Shown piece after piece: positions 52,087 to 60,238 of a DNA stretch of 64,000 bases. How positions within the stretch are numbered: the stretch's first letter is position 1; every line of letters starts with the position of its first letter. The position numbers and the translations under genes were made by a program. The stretch lies in NCBI GenBank assembly GCA_963697975.1, contig OY969111.1, positions 992,001-1,056,000 on the forward strand, given 5' to 3'. Source of the stretch: QHXM01 sp963697975. GTDB lineage: Bacteria > Acidobacteriota > Blastocatellia > Pyrinomonadales > Pyrinomonadaceae. The notes beneath the pieces are model-generated. The model searched no databases. It saw nothing but the letters and a program-made list of their open reading frames with translations, and had not been told where the DNA came from.

Positions 52087-52860
52087 CTAACCAAGTGCTT
52101 CCAAACATTCCGCAAGCGTGCGCTGACGACACGTGAACATCGGCGTGTCGCGCAGGGTGAAGGAACTGGCCTTCGTCTCACGCAGTTCCTGCACGAGGTC
52201 TAAGAAGTCTGCCGGTTCGTCCGTCTCGAAGGCGACGACGAACTCCTGATCGTCGAGGCCGAAGGAGTAGGTGGTGTGAAGCCTGACCGAGCGATACTTC
52301 GAGCCGATGCGGATGTGCTCGTCCATCATCTCCTGTCGCGCGTCCGAAGGCTTCGCGTACCACTCGCGCGTCTTCACAAACGGATAGACGAACAGGTATT
52401 TCGATTGACCCGGAATGATGTGCAGGCGGTCTTCGACGTGCTCTGGATTGTCCTTGTCTATGTACATCGAGCGCTTGGTCATCGAAAGAAAGGATTGCGT
52501 CGTCTCCAGGTATTTGCCAAGCTGCGTGCGATTGAGACGCGCCGTCATCTCCTGAATCGGCTCAAGCTGGTAGCCGATGCGCCAGATCATCAACTCGACA
52601 TTCGTTCTGAGTCCCACCAGCGAATAGGTATGAATCAACAATTCGCGACGAAACTCCGCGAGCGCATTGACGAATTCCTGTCTGGCTTGCTCCTTGACGC
52701 TTTCATCGAGCAAGCGCCATTCGGGGCGCACGCGGTGGAAAGTAAAGCTGACGAATTGTCTTGGAAGCCTTGATTTGGGCTGGATAGTCTCGTCTGTGGT
52801 CGGAGCAAGCCGCAACGACCCGTAAGTTGCATTCTTGCTCTCGTCTTCAGTGGTGCTCAT
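52087..52860 (-). CDS. hemQ: Coproheme decarboxylase (chlorite dismutase-family HemQ)
   Basis: Last step of the coproporphyrin-dependent heme pathway: oxidative decarboxylation of coproheme to heme b with H2O2. 257 residues from the ATG at 52860. The family start is near residue 35 (RQFVSFTFHRVRPEW). The proximal His is in MMDEHIRIGSKY (about residue 185), and the catalytic Tyr lies in KYLFVYPFVKTREWY (about 160). It lacks the distal Arg of true chlorite dismutases as far as can be judged. The frame is open much further upstream but only over repeat and antisense sequence. It is divergent from the Rieske/cytochrome b genes, whose products need heme. Confidence 0.92.
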   Translation of the reverse strand: MSTTEDESKNATYGSLRLAPTTDETIQPKSRLPRQFVSFTFHRVRPEWRLLDESVKEQARQEFVNALAEFRRELLIHTYSLVGLRTNVELMIWRIGYQLEPIQEMTARLNRTQLGKYLETTQSFLSMTKRSMYIDKDNPEHVEDRLHIIPGQSKYLFVYPFVKTREWYAKPSDARQEMMDEHIRIGSKYRSVRLHTTYSFGLDDQEFVVAFETDEPADFLDLVQELRETKASSFTLRDTPMFTCRQRTLAECLEALG

Positions 52861-52989
52861 GGTGCTTCTCGACCTCTTAATCAGATTTCGCCGGAACGGG
52901 GTCGCATAATCTCGCCCCGATAGGATAAAATGCGCGCTCGTTAGTCGTAGCCATTCTGAGGCGAAGAGGAAGAAAAGTCTAGAGACGAG

Positions 52990-53073
52990 AGTCTGAAGTC
53001 TGGGGTCTGGAGCCAAAAGACAAAAAGCTCTTTGGCCTTTGACTTCAGACTCCAGACCCCAGACTTCAGACTG
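52990..53073. repeat. Heptad hairpin H3 (AGTCTGG type)
   Basis: The arms are AGTCTGAAGTCTGGGGTCTG and CAGACCCCAGACTTCAGACT; the loop is CCAAAAGACAAAAAGCTCTT. It lies between divergent hemQ and the Rieske gene, so it is not at a 3' end in this case. Confidence 0.92.
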
Positions 53074-53082
53074 ATACCTATC

Positions 53083-53619
53083 ATGCCGGATTCCGATTCC
53101 AAGCGCACCAAGCGCACAAAAGAGATTGATAAAGGGCGTAGAGATTTTCTCGTCTGGATTCCTGTGGGCATCTTTGCGGGGCTGGCGGCGACGGTCGTGA
53201 CCGCAGCTTTCCGCTTCCTGCGCCCGGCCAAAGCGCTGCAAGAGGGAGGCTGGAACGATGTCGCGCCGCTCACGGAACTGACAGGCGAAAAGCCGATCAT
53301 GCGGAGCATCGTCGCGGAGCATCACGCGGGCTGGGCCAGCACGCTCGAAGAACATTTCGTCTACGTCCTGCCGCATAAAGGCAATCAGGTCTTGTCGAGC
53401 ATGTGCCCGCACGAAGGCTGCAACGTCGCGTGGCGCGCGGAAGAGAGCCAGTTTTTCTGCCCCTGCCATGACAGCTATTTCGCATCGGACGGTGAGGTGT
53501 TAAGCGGCCCGTCGCGTCGCGGACTCGATCCGCTGCCAACGCGCGAAAAGGACGGCGTGCTTCAGGTCAAGTATCAAAGCTATCTGAACAACACAGAGGA
53601 GCGAATTGTGCGCGGATGA
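53083..53619 (+). CDS. Rieske [2Fe-2S] protein
   Basis: About 178 residues from the ATG at 53083. A twin-Arg-like N-terminus (KGRRDFLVWIPVG) precedes one membrane helix (about 22-42), so export may use Tat. The Rieske ligands are in CPHEGCNV (about 116) and CPCHDSYFASDG (about 138): two Cys and two His. It is followed at once by cytochrome b (ATGA overlap), making a bc/b6f-type complex that oxidises quinol. Confidence 0.95.
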   Translation: MPDSDSKRTKRTKEIDKGRRDFLVWIPVGIFAGLAATVVTAAFRFLRPAKALQEGGWNDVAPLTELTGEKPIMRSIVAEHHAGWASTLEEHFVYVLPHKGNQVLSSMCPHEGCNVAWRAEESQFFCPCHDSYFASDGEVLSGPSRRGLDPLPTREKDGVLQVKYQSYLNNTEERIVRG

Positions 53620-55151
53620 ACGAGCCAGCGGATTCCCCCACCAAGCCCGAGCAGCCGAAAGAAGGCTGGGTCGCGCGCTGGACAACGCTCGAAGACATCG
53701 AGCGCACGTTGATAGACAAACCGTCCAGCGGCTTTGAAGCGTGGGCGCGAACGACCGCAGGCGTCGTCGTCATGCTCCTTGCCCTACAGGTCACGACCGG
53801 CCTGCTGCTGGGCTTTTACTACGTCCCTTCAACTGAAAGCGCGCATACGACCGTCGCCTACATCGAAAAGGTCGTGCCCGCAGGCTCCTGGATTCGTTCT
53901 CTTCATCATTACGGCTCACAGTGGTTGACGCTCGCGCTCGTGCTTCATCTGGCGCAGATGTTCTGGCGCGCGACCTATCGTCGTCGCCCCGTCGCATGGA
54001 TGGCAAGCGTGCTCCTGCTCGGCTTAATCCTCGGCGCAGGCGCGACCGGATACTCTCTGCCCTGGGACGCGCGAGCATTCTTCGGCACACGCGTCACGGA
54101 AGGAATCGCGGGCGGGTTGCCGCTCGTCGGCGACGCTGCGCGAGCATGGCTGCTGGGCGGTTCTGAAATCACGCCGATTACGCTGGCACGATTCTTCGCG
54201 CTGCACGCGCTGATTATCCCCGCGCTCATCCTGATGGTGCTGGCGGCTCGCCTGTTCGTCTTTCGTGAAAGAGGCCTGGTGAGCGCAGCCGAGGAGCGGC
54301 GACTGGAAAAGTGGATGCATCGTCAGGTGTTGCGCAACGCGATTGCGGCAGGTGTCGTCTTCGTCGCGCTTGCCTTCTACAGTTGGAAATTCTTTGCGCC
54401 GCTCGGGCCTGCGGCTGACACGGCAGCGCCCGGCTATCTGCCCCGCCCCGGCGCGCAATTCCTGTGGCTCTTTCAGATGCTCAAGTATTTGCCGGGGCGC
54501 GCAGCCAGCGTCATCGCGGTCGCGCTTCCGGGTTTGATCTTCTTCGGGCTGGCGATGTTGCCTTTTCTCAGGAAGCCCTTGAGCAGGGTCATGGTTCATC
54601 CGCGCCGCAACATCGGCGTCGTGCTCTTCTCGCTCGGCTTTCTGCTTGTCATCGGGTTGACGATTATCGCTTACGTGGACGACTCGCGTAATCCGCTCAC
54701 CCGCGCGCAACTCCGGCGGCAGGATGCGGAGGAGATGGCTTTTCGTGAGTCACCCTTTACCCCTTTGCGCGCACGCACCAGTGAATCCGTCAGCATCGAG
54801 CCGCAAACAAACAACGGCAATTCAAACAATGGCGGACAAACTCCCGACGGCTCGCCATCGCCCAGCCCGAAGGCTTCTCCGGGTGGTTCGACAAACAACG
54901 CGAGCGCGCCGCCTGAGTCTTACATCACAAACTGCTCAGCCTGTCATGGCACGCGTGGTCAGGGCGCTTCGATCTTCCCTAAACTCCTCGGCGTCGCCTC
55001 GAAACCGCGCCGCACAGTCGAAGACATCATCGGCTTGCTCGACGATCCATTGGCTTACGGCATCGAGCCTCCGATGAAGTCCTACCGCGACAAGTTGACG
55101 GAAATTGAAAAGCGCGAGATTGCTGAATGGGTCGCGGGACTTAAAAAGTAG
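53616..55151 (+). CDS. Cytochrome b fused to a C-terminal cytochrome c domain
   Basis: 511 residues, starting within the Rieske stop (ATGA). The first part has four b6-type helices with heme His in SLHHYGSQWLTLALVLHLAQ and ARFFALHALIIPAL, and the motif GYSLPWD. A subunit-IV-like part follows (about 265-365, three helices); its quinone motif (PEWY in most) is replaced by PGYLPRPGAQFLW. A low-complexity Ser/Asn/Pro linker (about 395-430) leads to a cytochrome c domain with NCSACHG (about 437) and Met in PPMKSYR. The fusion covers petB, petD and a cytochrome c function in one chain. A separate cytochrome c lipoprotein gene follows. Confidence 0.94.
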   Translation: MNEPADSPTKPEQPKEGWVARWTTLEDIERTLIDKPSSGFEAWARTTAGVVVMLLALQVTTGLLLGFYYVPSTESAHTTVAYIEKVVPAGSWIRSLHHYGSQWLTLALVLHLAQMFWRATYRRRPVAWMASVLLLGLILGAGATGYSLPWDARAFFGTRVTEGIAGGLPLVGDAARAWLLGGSEITPITLARFFALHALIIPALILMVLAARLFVFRERGLVSAAEERRLEKWMHRQVLRNAIAAGVVFVALAFYSWKFFAPLGPAADTAAPGYLPRPGAQFLWLFQMLKYLPGRAASVIAVALPGLIFFGLAMLPFLRKPLSRVMVHPRRNIGVVLFSLGFLLVIGLTIIAYVDDSRNPLTRAQLRRQDAEEMAFRESPFTPLRARTSESVSIEPQTNNGNSNNGGQTPDGSPSPSPKASPGGSTNNASAPPESYITNCSACHGTRGQGASIFPKLLGVASKPRRTVEDIIGLLDDPLAYGIEPPMKSYRDKLTEIEKREIAEWVAGLKK

Positions 55152-55240
55152 GGATGAAGGATGAGGAATGAGGAATGAGGTAAAAGCATTCAAGGTGTTG
55201 AAGCTTTCCTTTCATCCCTCATCCCTCCGCCCTCATCCTT
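55151..55240. repeat. Heptad hairpin H16 (GATGAGG type)
   Basis: The left arm is GGATGAAGGATGAGGAATGA, the right arm CATCCCTCATCCCTCCGCCC. The loop has TAAAAGCATTC and GAAGCTTTCC. It starts at the last base of the cytochrome b/c gene. Confidence 0.87.
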
Positions 55241-55336
55241 GCTTTTCATCTTTCCTGCGTCTGGTCTATACTCCCTTCGCTTTAGCGGTAGCACTTTAGT
55301 TCTGAAATCCTGATTCCATTTCGGGGACGAATACGA

Positions 55337-55786
55337 ATGAAACTTGCCAAACTTGCCATCATCGTCGTGGCCGTCGCGCTCTTTGCCATAGCTTGTGGTG
55401 ATTCAACGAGCACGAATCAAACGGCCAACACCGGGGGCACGCAATCCACTCCCGCCACCTCGCCTAAAGCGACAGCCGCAACGCCCACGCCGGATGAACT
55501 GGCGGAGGCGAAAACAACCTACACGAATGTCTGCACGGCCTGTCATCAGGACAAGGGCGAGGGCGGGATGGTGAAGATTGAGGGCAAGCGGCTGAAAGTT
55601 CCGAGCCTTCTCGAAGGGCATGGACTGACACACACCGACGCGGAGTTTGCCAAGCAGATTGCCAACGGCGGCGACGGCATGCCAGCCTTCAAAGACAGGC
55701 TCAACGAGAAGCAGATCAACGACCTCGTGCGCTATATCCGCCGCGATATACAGGCTGGCCTGACATCGAAGACCGGGGGGCATTAA
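55337..55786 (+). CDS. Cytochrome c lipoprotein
   Basis: 149 residues. The signal peptide ends in a lipobox (LFAIAC), so it is lipid-anchored at Cys20. A flexible Thr/Ala/Pro linker (about 22-55) precedes the heme site CTACHQ (about 71), with the axial Met in GGDGMPAF (about 116). It may pass electrons from the bc complex to a terminal oxidase. A heptad hairpin and about 100 bp of leader lie upstream. Confidence 0.93.
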   Translation: MKLAKLAIIVVAVALFAIACGDSTSTNQTANTGGTQSTPATSPKATAATPTPDELAEAKTTYTNVCTACHQDKGEGGMVKIEGKRLKVPSLLEGHGLTHTDAEFAKQIANGGDGMPAFKDRLNEKQINDLVRYIRRDIQAGLTSKTGGH

Positions 55787-55868
55787 AAGCTAAAGGTGAG
55801 GCGGCGCGCCGAAGCTGACGGGCGGAAATCCGGCTCGCTTGCTGCGGGTTAGACTAAAGACCGAACGC

Positions 55869-56102
55869 TCATCCGGCGACCAGCCCCTTCTTGAGGTTGC
55901 GCTGCCACGCTTCATAATTTCTTATCCGCCGTTTCGCCTGCTTGTGCGTCAGGTTCATCATTTTTGCAACGTGGTTTATTCGCTCTGTCCGATCATTCTT
56001 CTTGTCGCGTGGGTCGCCCGGCGCTTGTTCGTAAAAGCCGTAGGCTCTCTCCCATTCTGCTTTGATTTCAGGTGTCGCTTGCTCGCCGCGTAATTCAGGC
56101 AT
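55869..56102 (-). CDS. Small protein of unknown function
   Basis: 77 residues from the ATG at 56102, with GGGGGAG seven bases upstream; a GTG six bases further out is possible. Charged; the C-terminal half (KMMNLTHKQAKRRIRNYEAW) looks like a helix-turn-helix or similar helical module, with many Lys/Arg. No signal peptide. No family recognised. It is divergent from the TonB-domain gene. The good ribosome binding site makes it likely real. Confidence 0.6.
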   Translation of the reverse strand: MPELRGEQATPEIKAEWERAYGFYEQAPGDPRDKKNDRTERINHVAKMMNLTHKQAKRRIRNYEAWQRNLKKGLVAG

Positions 56103-56193
56103 TTTCACTCTCCCCCTCGGTTACGAAGTTGACTGTCGAGCAACTTGTCTTGCTCTTTCCAGACATGATACCGTTTTAGTGCAGGAGAAGGAT

Positions 56194-57144
56194 ATGCAGC
56201 GGCTCACCTTTCGTCTCACCATCGCGTTTCTTTCAGGTCTGATCTATCTTGCCACGTCAGCTTTCACCCTTGCGGCACAGGAGAAATCTTCGAGCAGCCT
56301 GCCGCCAACCAATACGGACGCCAAATGGGAAAGATATACGGGCAAAGGTGAGGCGTTTAGCGTTTTACTTCCAGAGCGACCGACCGCCGCCATTAACTAC
56401 AGGCCAGCGCGATTTATTTTGGGCACCGAAGCGGAGCGTTTTCGGGGAACTCTGTATAGCGCGTACAGCGACGGAGTGGTCTACTTAATTTATTCCTTTC
56501 CCCGTCACTCAGAACCCATCAAGCAATTCGTAGACGAGTTCGCAAATCGTTACTCGTACATTCAGAAAGTAGTTGACGCTCGCGAGCTAAACCTTGACGG
56601 AGTTTCAGCCCAGCGCTATCTCGTCACGTTTAGAGATGTGGACGCAGTGATGGATTTCTACGTGACCAACAACCGCGCCTACATCCTCCACGTTGTCGGA
56701 GGAGACGAAAGCAATCTTTCGGTCAAACGCTTTCTCGAATCATTTACAATTGGGAAGACGGACGGAAATAACAAACCAACTGATTCCGCCGCCATCGAAA
56801 TTAAACCCGACTCGAAAAAGTCTTCCCAGATAGATGAACCGCAGGATTTCAGTTCGGTCTATTCGACCAGAGAAGTCACACGCAAGGCAGTTATCGTTTT
56901 CAGGCCGGAGCCGCAGTATTCGGAAGACGCCAGAGAGGGGCGCGTGTCAGGCACTGTGGTCCTCAAAGCTGTGCTTTCTTCGTCGGGAAAAGTTACCCGG
57001 ATAGAGGCCACAAAGTCTCTGCCGCGCGGGTTGACTGAAAAATCTATGGAAGCGGCTCGCCAGATAAAATTTGTCCCCGCCATTAAGGACGGAAAGTTCG
57101 TCTCCCAAAGCATCCACCTGGAATATAACTTTAGCGTGTACTAG
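56194..57144 (+). CDS. Exported TonB C-terminal-domain protein
   Basis: 316 residues from the ATG at 56194 (AGGAGAAGG upstream). Signal peptide with FLSGLIYLATSAFTLAA. The first 180 residues form an unrecognised domain (FSVLLPERPTAAINY, FVDEFANRYSYIQKVVD). The last 85 residues are a TonB C-terminal domain: AVIVFRPEPQYSEDAREGRVSGTVVLK, KVTRIEATKSLP and SMEAARQIKFVPA. Lacking a TonB N-terminal anchor and an ExbBD context, it probably uses the fold for protein contact rather than energy transfer. Confidence 0.82.
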   Translation: MQRLTFRLTIAFLSGLIYLATSAFTLAAQEKSSSSLPPTNTDAKWERYTGKGEAFSVLLPERPTAAINYRPARFILGTEAERFRGTLYSAYSDGVVYLIYSFPRHSEPIKQFVDEFANRYSYIQKVVDARELNLDGVSAQRYLVTFRDVDAVMDFYVTNNRAYILHVVGGDESNLSVKRFLESFTIGKTDGNNKPTDSAAIEIKPDSKKSSQIDEPQDFSSVYSTREVTRKAVIVFRPEPQYSEDAREGRVSGTVVLKAVLSSSGKVTRIEATKSLPRGLTEKSMEAARQIKFVPAIKDGKFVSQSIHLEYNFSVY

Positions 57145-57160
57145 GAATCCCTAAGAAAAC

Positions 57161-57279
57161 AGAGAAGCAATAGACAGGATTAACAGGATTAGCAAGATTA
57201 AGAAAACAAGACAGGTCAGGGAAGCTTGATGTTGTCTTTATTATTCCTGTAAATCTTGTTAATCCTGTCTATTCCTTCC
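57161..57279. repeat. Inverted repeat H17 (9-mer type)
   Basis: The left arm is AATAGACAGGATTAACAGG, the right arm AATCTTGTTAATCCTGTCT. The units are about 9 bp. The loop has AAGAAAACAAGAC and GATGTTGTCTTTA. It lies between the TonB-domain and YD-like genes. Related to 38411-38520 in unit length and in the loop. Confidence 0.82.
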
Positions 57280-57316
57280 TTACGTCAGTTTTGTTATTCG
57301 CTCTAAAGAGGTTTTT

Positions 57317-58411
57317 ATGAGAAAGATTTTTTCTGCTCTGCTCTTCGGGTTTCTGTCTCTCTCAATCGCCGCCGCTCAAGGCCGGGATGACAAAAAGCAG
57401 CACGATCTCGTCGGCCCGGTTAAGACTGTCGAGGTTGGCAGACTTGAGTGCACGCTGAAAAACGGCAAGAGCGTCGCAGGCAAGCGCATCCCCAACCATA
57501 CGATTACCTTTAACGAAGACGGCAATAAGACTGAAGAGGTTTCCTACGATCAAAGCGGCTCGATTATCAATCGAAACGTCTATGCTTATGACAAAGAAGG
57601 AAGGCTCAAAAGCTACGACTCATACAGCAGCGCCGTAGACAAAACCCTGTCCACTCCACAGAAGAACGCTTACAAGCTGGACGACAAAGGAAATGTGATC
57701 GAATACGTCAACTATCAACCTGACGGCACGTTGGGAAGCAGGTTTCTTTACAAGTATGACGCCAAAGGAAATAAGACTGAGGAAACATTTTATGCATGGA
57801 ACGGCACGCGCACGGGCAAGCTACTTAGTACATATGATGAGGCCGGGCATTTTCTTTCACAGACTTCTTATAACGAAGATGATTCTATTAGTTGGAAAAC
57901 TGCCGTCACCTATAACACTAAAGGCAATAAAATAGAGTGGCTTCAATCGATAGCTGGCGTTTTAAGATACAGGGTGACTTATAACTACGACGACAGGAAC
58001 AGGGTTATCGAGCAGGAGACGTTTGAATATAACAAGCCGCCCAACATGCGGACTACGCACGCCCCCGAATCGGGGAAAATCATCTACACATACAACGATG
58101 CGAAGCGAGCTAAAGAGGTAGAGACTTACAACGAGGATGGCTCTCTCAAGAGCAAAATGATTTATCTCATGGACGAGCGCGGCAACGAGGTCGGGTGGAG
58201 AATATTCAACGCCGACGGCTCGCCCAAAGATACAGCCGTTCACTGGTATGACAACGCCAGGCTGTTACGCACCCTCAGCGGCATCGAGACAGCCAATATC
58301 GAGTATGATTCAAAAGGAAACTGGATTAAGAAAGTGCGGCTGATTAAAGCTGCCGATGCCGCTGAGCCTGAACCGTACAGCGCCGAGTACAGAGACATCA
58401 CCTACTATTGA
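57317..58411 (+). CDS. Exported YD/RHS-like repeat protein
   Basis: 364 residues with signal peptide (IFSALLFGFLSLSIAAA). The mature part consists of about nine repeats of roughly 20-25 residues resembling YD units of RHS proteins, such as YDAKGNKTEE, YNTKGNKIEW, YDDRNRVIEQ and YNEDGSLKSK. The length and lack of a core or toxin tip suggest a stand-alone beta-solenoid protein. Its role is unknown. tRNA-Arg follows. Confidence 0.8.
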   Translation: MRKIFSALLFGFLSLSIAAAQGRDDKKQHDLVGPVKTVEVGRLECTLKNGKSVAGKRIPNHTITFNEDGNKTEEVSYDQSGSIINRNVYAYDKEGRLKSYDSYSSAVDKTLSTPQKNAYKLDDKGNVIEYVNYQPDGTLGSRFLYKYDAKGNKTEETFYAWNGTRTGKLLSTYDEAGHFLSQTSYNEDDSISWKTAVTYNTKGNKIEWLQSIAGVLRYRVTYNYDDRNRVIEQETFEYNKPPNMRTTHAPESGKIIYTYNDAKRAKEVETYNEDGSLKSKMIYLMDERGNEVGWRIFNADGSPKDTAVHWYDNARLLRTLSGIETANIEYDSKGNWIKKVRLIKAADAAEPEPYSAEYRDITYY

Positions 58412-58513
58412 GATACTTTTTGAAAGTGAAAAGCGCGTCTTAAACGGTTTGAGTACGGTTTATTTGACACCCAAAGAAGCGCGACTTATAGTTTGTCTCC
58501 GTGATTTTTTCAT

Positions 58514-58590
58514 GCACCCGTAGCTCAGTTGAATAGAGCGTCTGACTTCGGATCAGAAGGTCGAAGGTTTGAGTCCTTCCGGGTGTACCA
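58514..58590 (+). tRNA. tRNA-Arg (anticodon TCG)
   Basis: The acceptor stem GCACCCG pairs with CGGGTGT, and CCA is encoded. The D arm is AGCTCAGTTGAATAGAGC, the anticodon stem TCTGA/TCAGA frames the loop CTTCGGA, and the T arm is AAGGTTTGAGTCCTT. Reads CGA and probably other CGN codons. Confidence 0.93.
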
Positions 58591-58597
58591 CCAAAGT

Positions 58598-58632
58598 AAT
58601 GGGTAGCCACGTGGCTGCCCATTATTATTTTG
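58598..58632 (+). terminator. Terminator after tRNA-Arg
   Basis: A stem of about 12 bp (AATGGGTAGCCA/TGGCTGCCCATT) with a tiny loop, followed by ATTATTTT. It starts eight bases after the tRNA. Confidence 0.7.
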
Positions 58633-58704
58633 TGCGACAACCTGAGAGGTATTATTCGCTTTCAGCTTAATCAACGCTCTCATTAGAGCGGTTTGCGAAT
58701 GAGT

Positions 58705-58767
58705 GTACGGCAGGCTGTTAGCCTGCCGCCAAGTCCTCGCGCCCGGCAGGCTAACAGCCTGCCGTAC
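58705..58767. repeat. Nested palindrome H22 (GGCAGGCTGTTAGCCTGCC type)
   Basis: Outer arms of about 23 bp start GTACGGCAGGCTGTTAGCCT and are repeated in inverse. Each arm is a hairpin (GGCAGGCT-GTT-AGCCTGCC). The layout is the same as in 16448-16560 although the sequence differs. The region 58633-58873 otherwise holds no supported gene. Confidence 0.9.
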
Positions 58768-58873
58768 ATCCGATTGAAACTCGATCTAGAGAACCTTCTG
58801 TGTGAGTAAAATCGTATCATTAGAGAGAATGTGCGTTGGGGAGCAGGGGGAAGTTAGCGTAAGCTGCCGGTGT

Positions 58874-59278
58874 ATGCAGAAAATCAAGCTCATCCTGAAA
58901 TATCTATTCGCCGTCTTCTTCGTGCTGGCTGGCGTCAACCACTTTATCAATCCTGCTTTCTACCTGAAGATTATGCCGCCCTTTTTACCCTGGCATCTGC
59001 TGCTCATTTATCTGAGCGGTGTGATTGAAATAGCTCTGGGAGTCCTGCTGCTTATCCCCAGGTTCACGCGCATGGCAGCATGGGGGTTGATCGCGCTGTT
59101 GATCGCGATCTTTCCCGTTAACATTCACATGGCGTTCAATCACGAACTTCATCCGGAATATAGCGTCACGGCGTTGTGGATCAGATTGCCGCTTCAATTT
59201 GTGTTGATCGCATGGGCCTACTGGTACACACTGCCTGTTGAGCGAGGATCGAAAGATAGCGAGGTGGCTACTGCTTAG
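58874..59278 (+). CDS. DoxX-like membrane protein
   Basis: 134 residues from the ATG at 58874 (an in-frame ATG at 58829 is possible). Four membrane helices: YLFAVFFVLAGVNHFIN, LLIYLSGVIEIALGVLLLIP, AWGLIALLIAIFPVNIHM, ALWIRLPLQFVLIAWAYWY. The pattern NHFINPAFYLKIMPPFLP is typical of the DoxX family in its short form. Redox or oxidative-stress roles are proposed for relatives. An AraC gene follows. Confidence 0.85.
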   Translation: MQKIKLILKYLFAVFFVLAGVNHFINPAFYLKIMPPFLPWHLLLIYLSGVIEIALGVLLLIPRFTRMAAWGLIALLIAIFPVNIHMAFNHELHPEYSVTALWIRLPLQFVLIAWAYWYTLPVERGSKDSEVATA

Positions 59279-59304
59279 CAATTCATTCGAGCGGTCTGAT
59301 TATT

Positions 59305-60156
59305 ATGGCGATGAGACCTGAAAACAAGGAAATGGAATCGAATGAGAAACGCGAGTTGATCGAGGTCTGGCGACCGCACGATCTCGCCGAGCTTGAATTG
59401 CGAAGAGGTTTCGGTGTGGCTCGCCCTGTGCCCCGCCACTGGCACGAGGAATATCAATTCTGCCTCATTCAGGCAGGCGAAAGCGAACTTAATTACAGAG
59501 GCCGCAACTTGCTGACCCCGCCAGCCAGCCTCTTTATGGTTCATCCCGGAGAGGTTCATTCCAATCGTGTCCATGATGATAACGCGGGCTGTAGCTACCG
59601 CACTCTCTTCGTGGATGCGGAACTGATGCGCCGCGCTGCAACCGACGTTCAGGGCAAAGAGACTGGCTTGCCCTTCTTTCCGACGGCTGTGGTTTTTGAC
59701 GAAGACTTGCTCAGGCAGTATCTCTGTTTACACTTCGCTCTTGAGCAATCGTCGTCGAGCCTTGAGCGACAGGTGCTGCTTCTGGACTTGCTCGCCGGGC
59801 TGATCTCCCGCTTTGCAGAAACGCCTGCGCGCACACGCTCGTTTGGTTTGGAACGGGAAGCAGTCCTGCGCGTCCGCGACTATCTGGCCGAGCATTACGC
59901 CGAAAACGTTTCGTTAGAAAAACTCGCGCGCATTGCGAATTTGAGTCCCTTCCATTTCAACCGTGTCTTCTCCGAACAGTTGGGGATGCCGCCTCACGCA
60001 TTTCAAACACAGCTTCGCGTGTCACGCGCCAAAACACTTCTGAGGCAGGGCTGGGCGATTTCGCAGGTGGCAAGCGAGACAGGGTTTGCCGATCAGAGCC
60101 ATCTGACGCGCCACTTCAAGCGTCTGGTCGGAGTTCCTCCCGGTCAATACACATAA
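59305..60156 (+). CDS. AraC-family transcriptional regulator
   Basis: 283 residues. The N-terminal cupin-type sensing domain (about 20-165) has PRHWHEEYQFCLIQAGE and MVHPGEVHSN. The two C-terminal HTH motifs are NVSLEKLARIANLSPFHFNR and AISQVASETGFADQSHLTRH, closing with GVPPGQYT. It may control the neighbouring DoxX gene, which precedes it on the same strand, or distant targets. The effector is unknown. Confidence 0.93.
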   Translation: MAMRPENKEMESNEKRELIEVWRPHDLAELELRRGFGVARPVPRHWHEEYQFCLIQAGESELNYRGRNLLTPPASLFMVHPGEVHSNRVHDDNAGCSYRTLFVDAELMRRAATDVQGKETGLPFFPTAVVFDEDLLRQYLCLHFALEQSSSSLERQVLLLDLLAGLISRFAETPARTRSFGLEREAVLRVRDYLAEHYAENVSLEKLARIANLSPFHFNRVFSEQLGMPPHAFQTQLRVSRAKTLLRQGWAISQVASETGFADQSHLTRHFKRLVGVPPGQYT

Positions 60157-60238
60157 AAGAGCAAGAACGTTCAAGACAGACGAAGGCCACACCGGTTAGG
60201 CTTCCTTTGCTGGATAGTCCACAGTAGAGGAGTCGTCA

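Noticed and set aside
52861..53469. Upstream extension of the HemQ frame
   Set aside because: It runs through a heptad hairpin and antisense to the Rieske gene; the ATG at 52860 gives the normal HemQ N-terminus.
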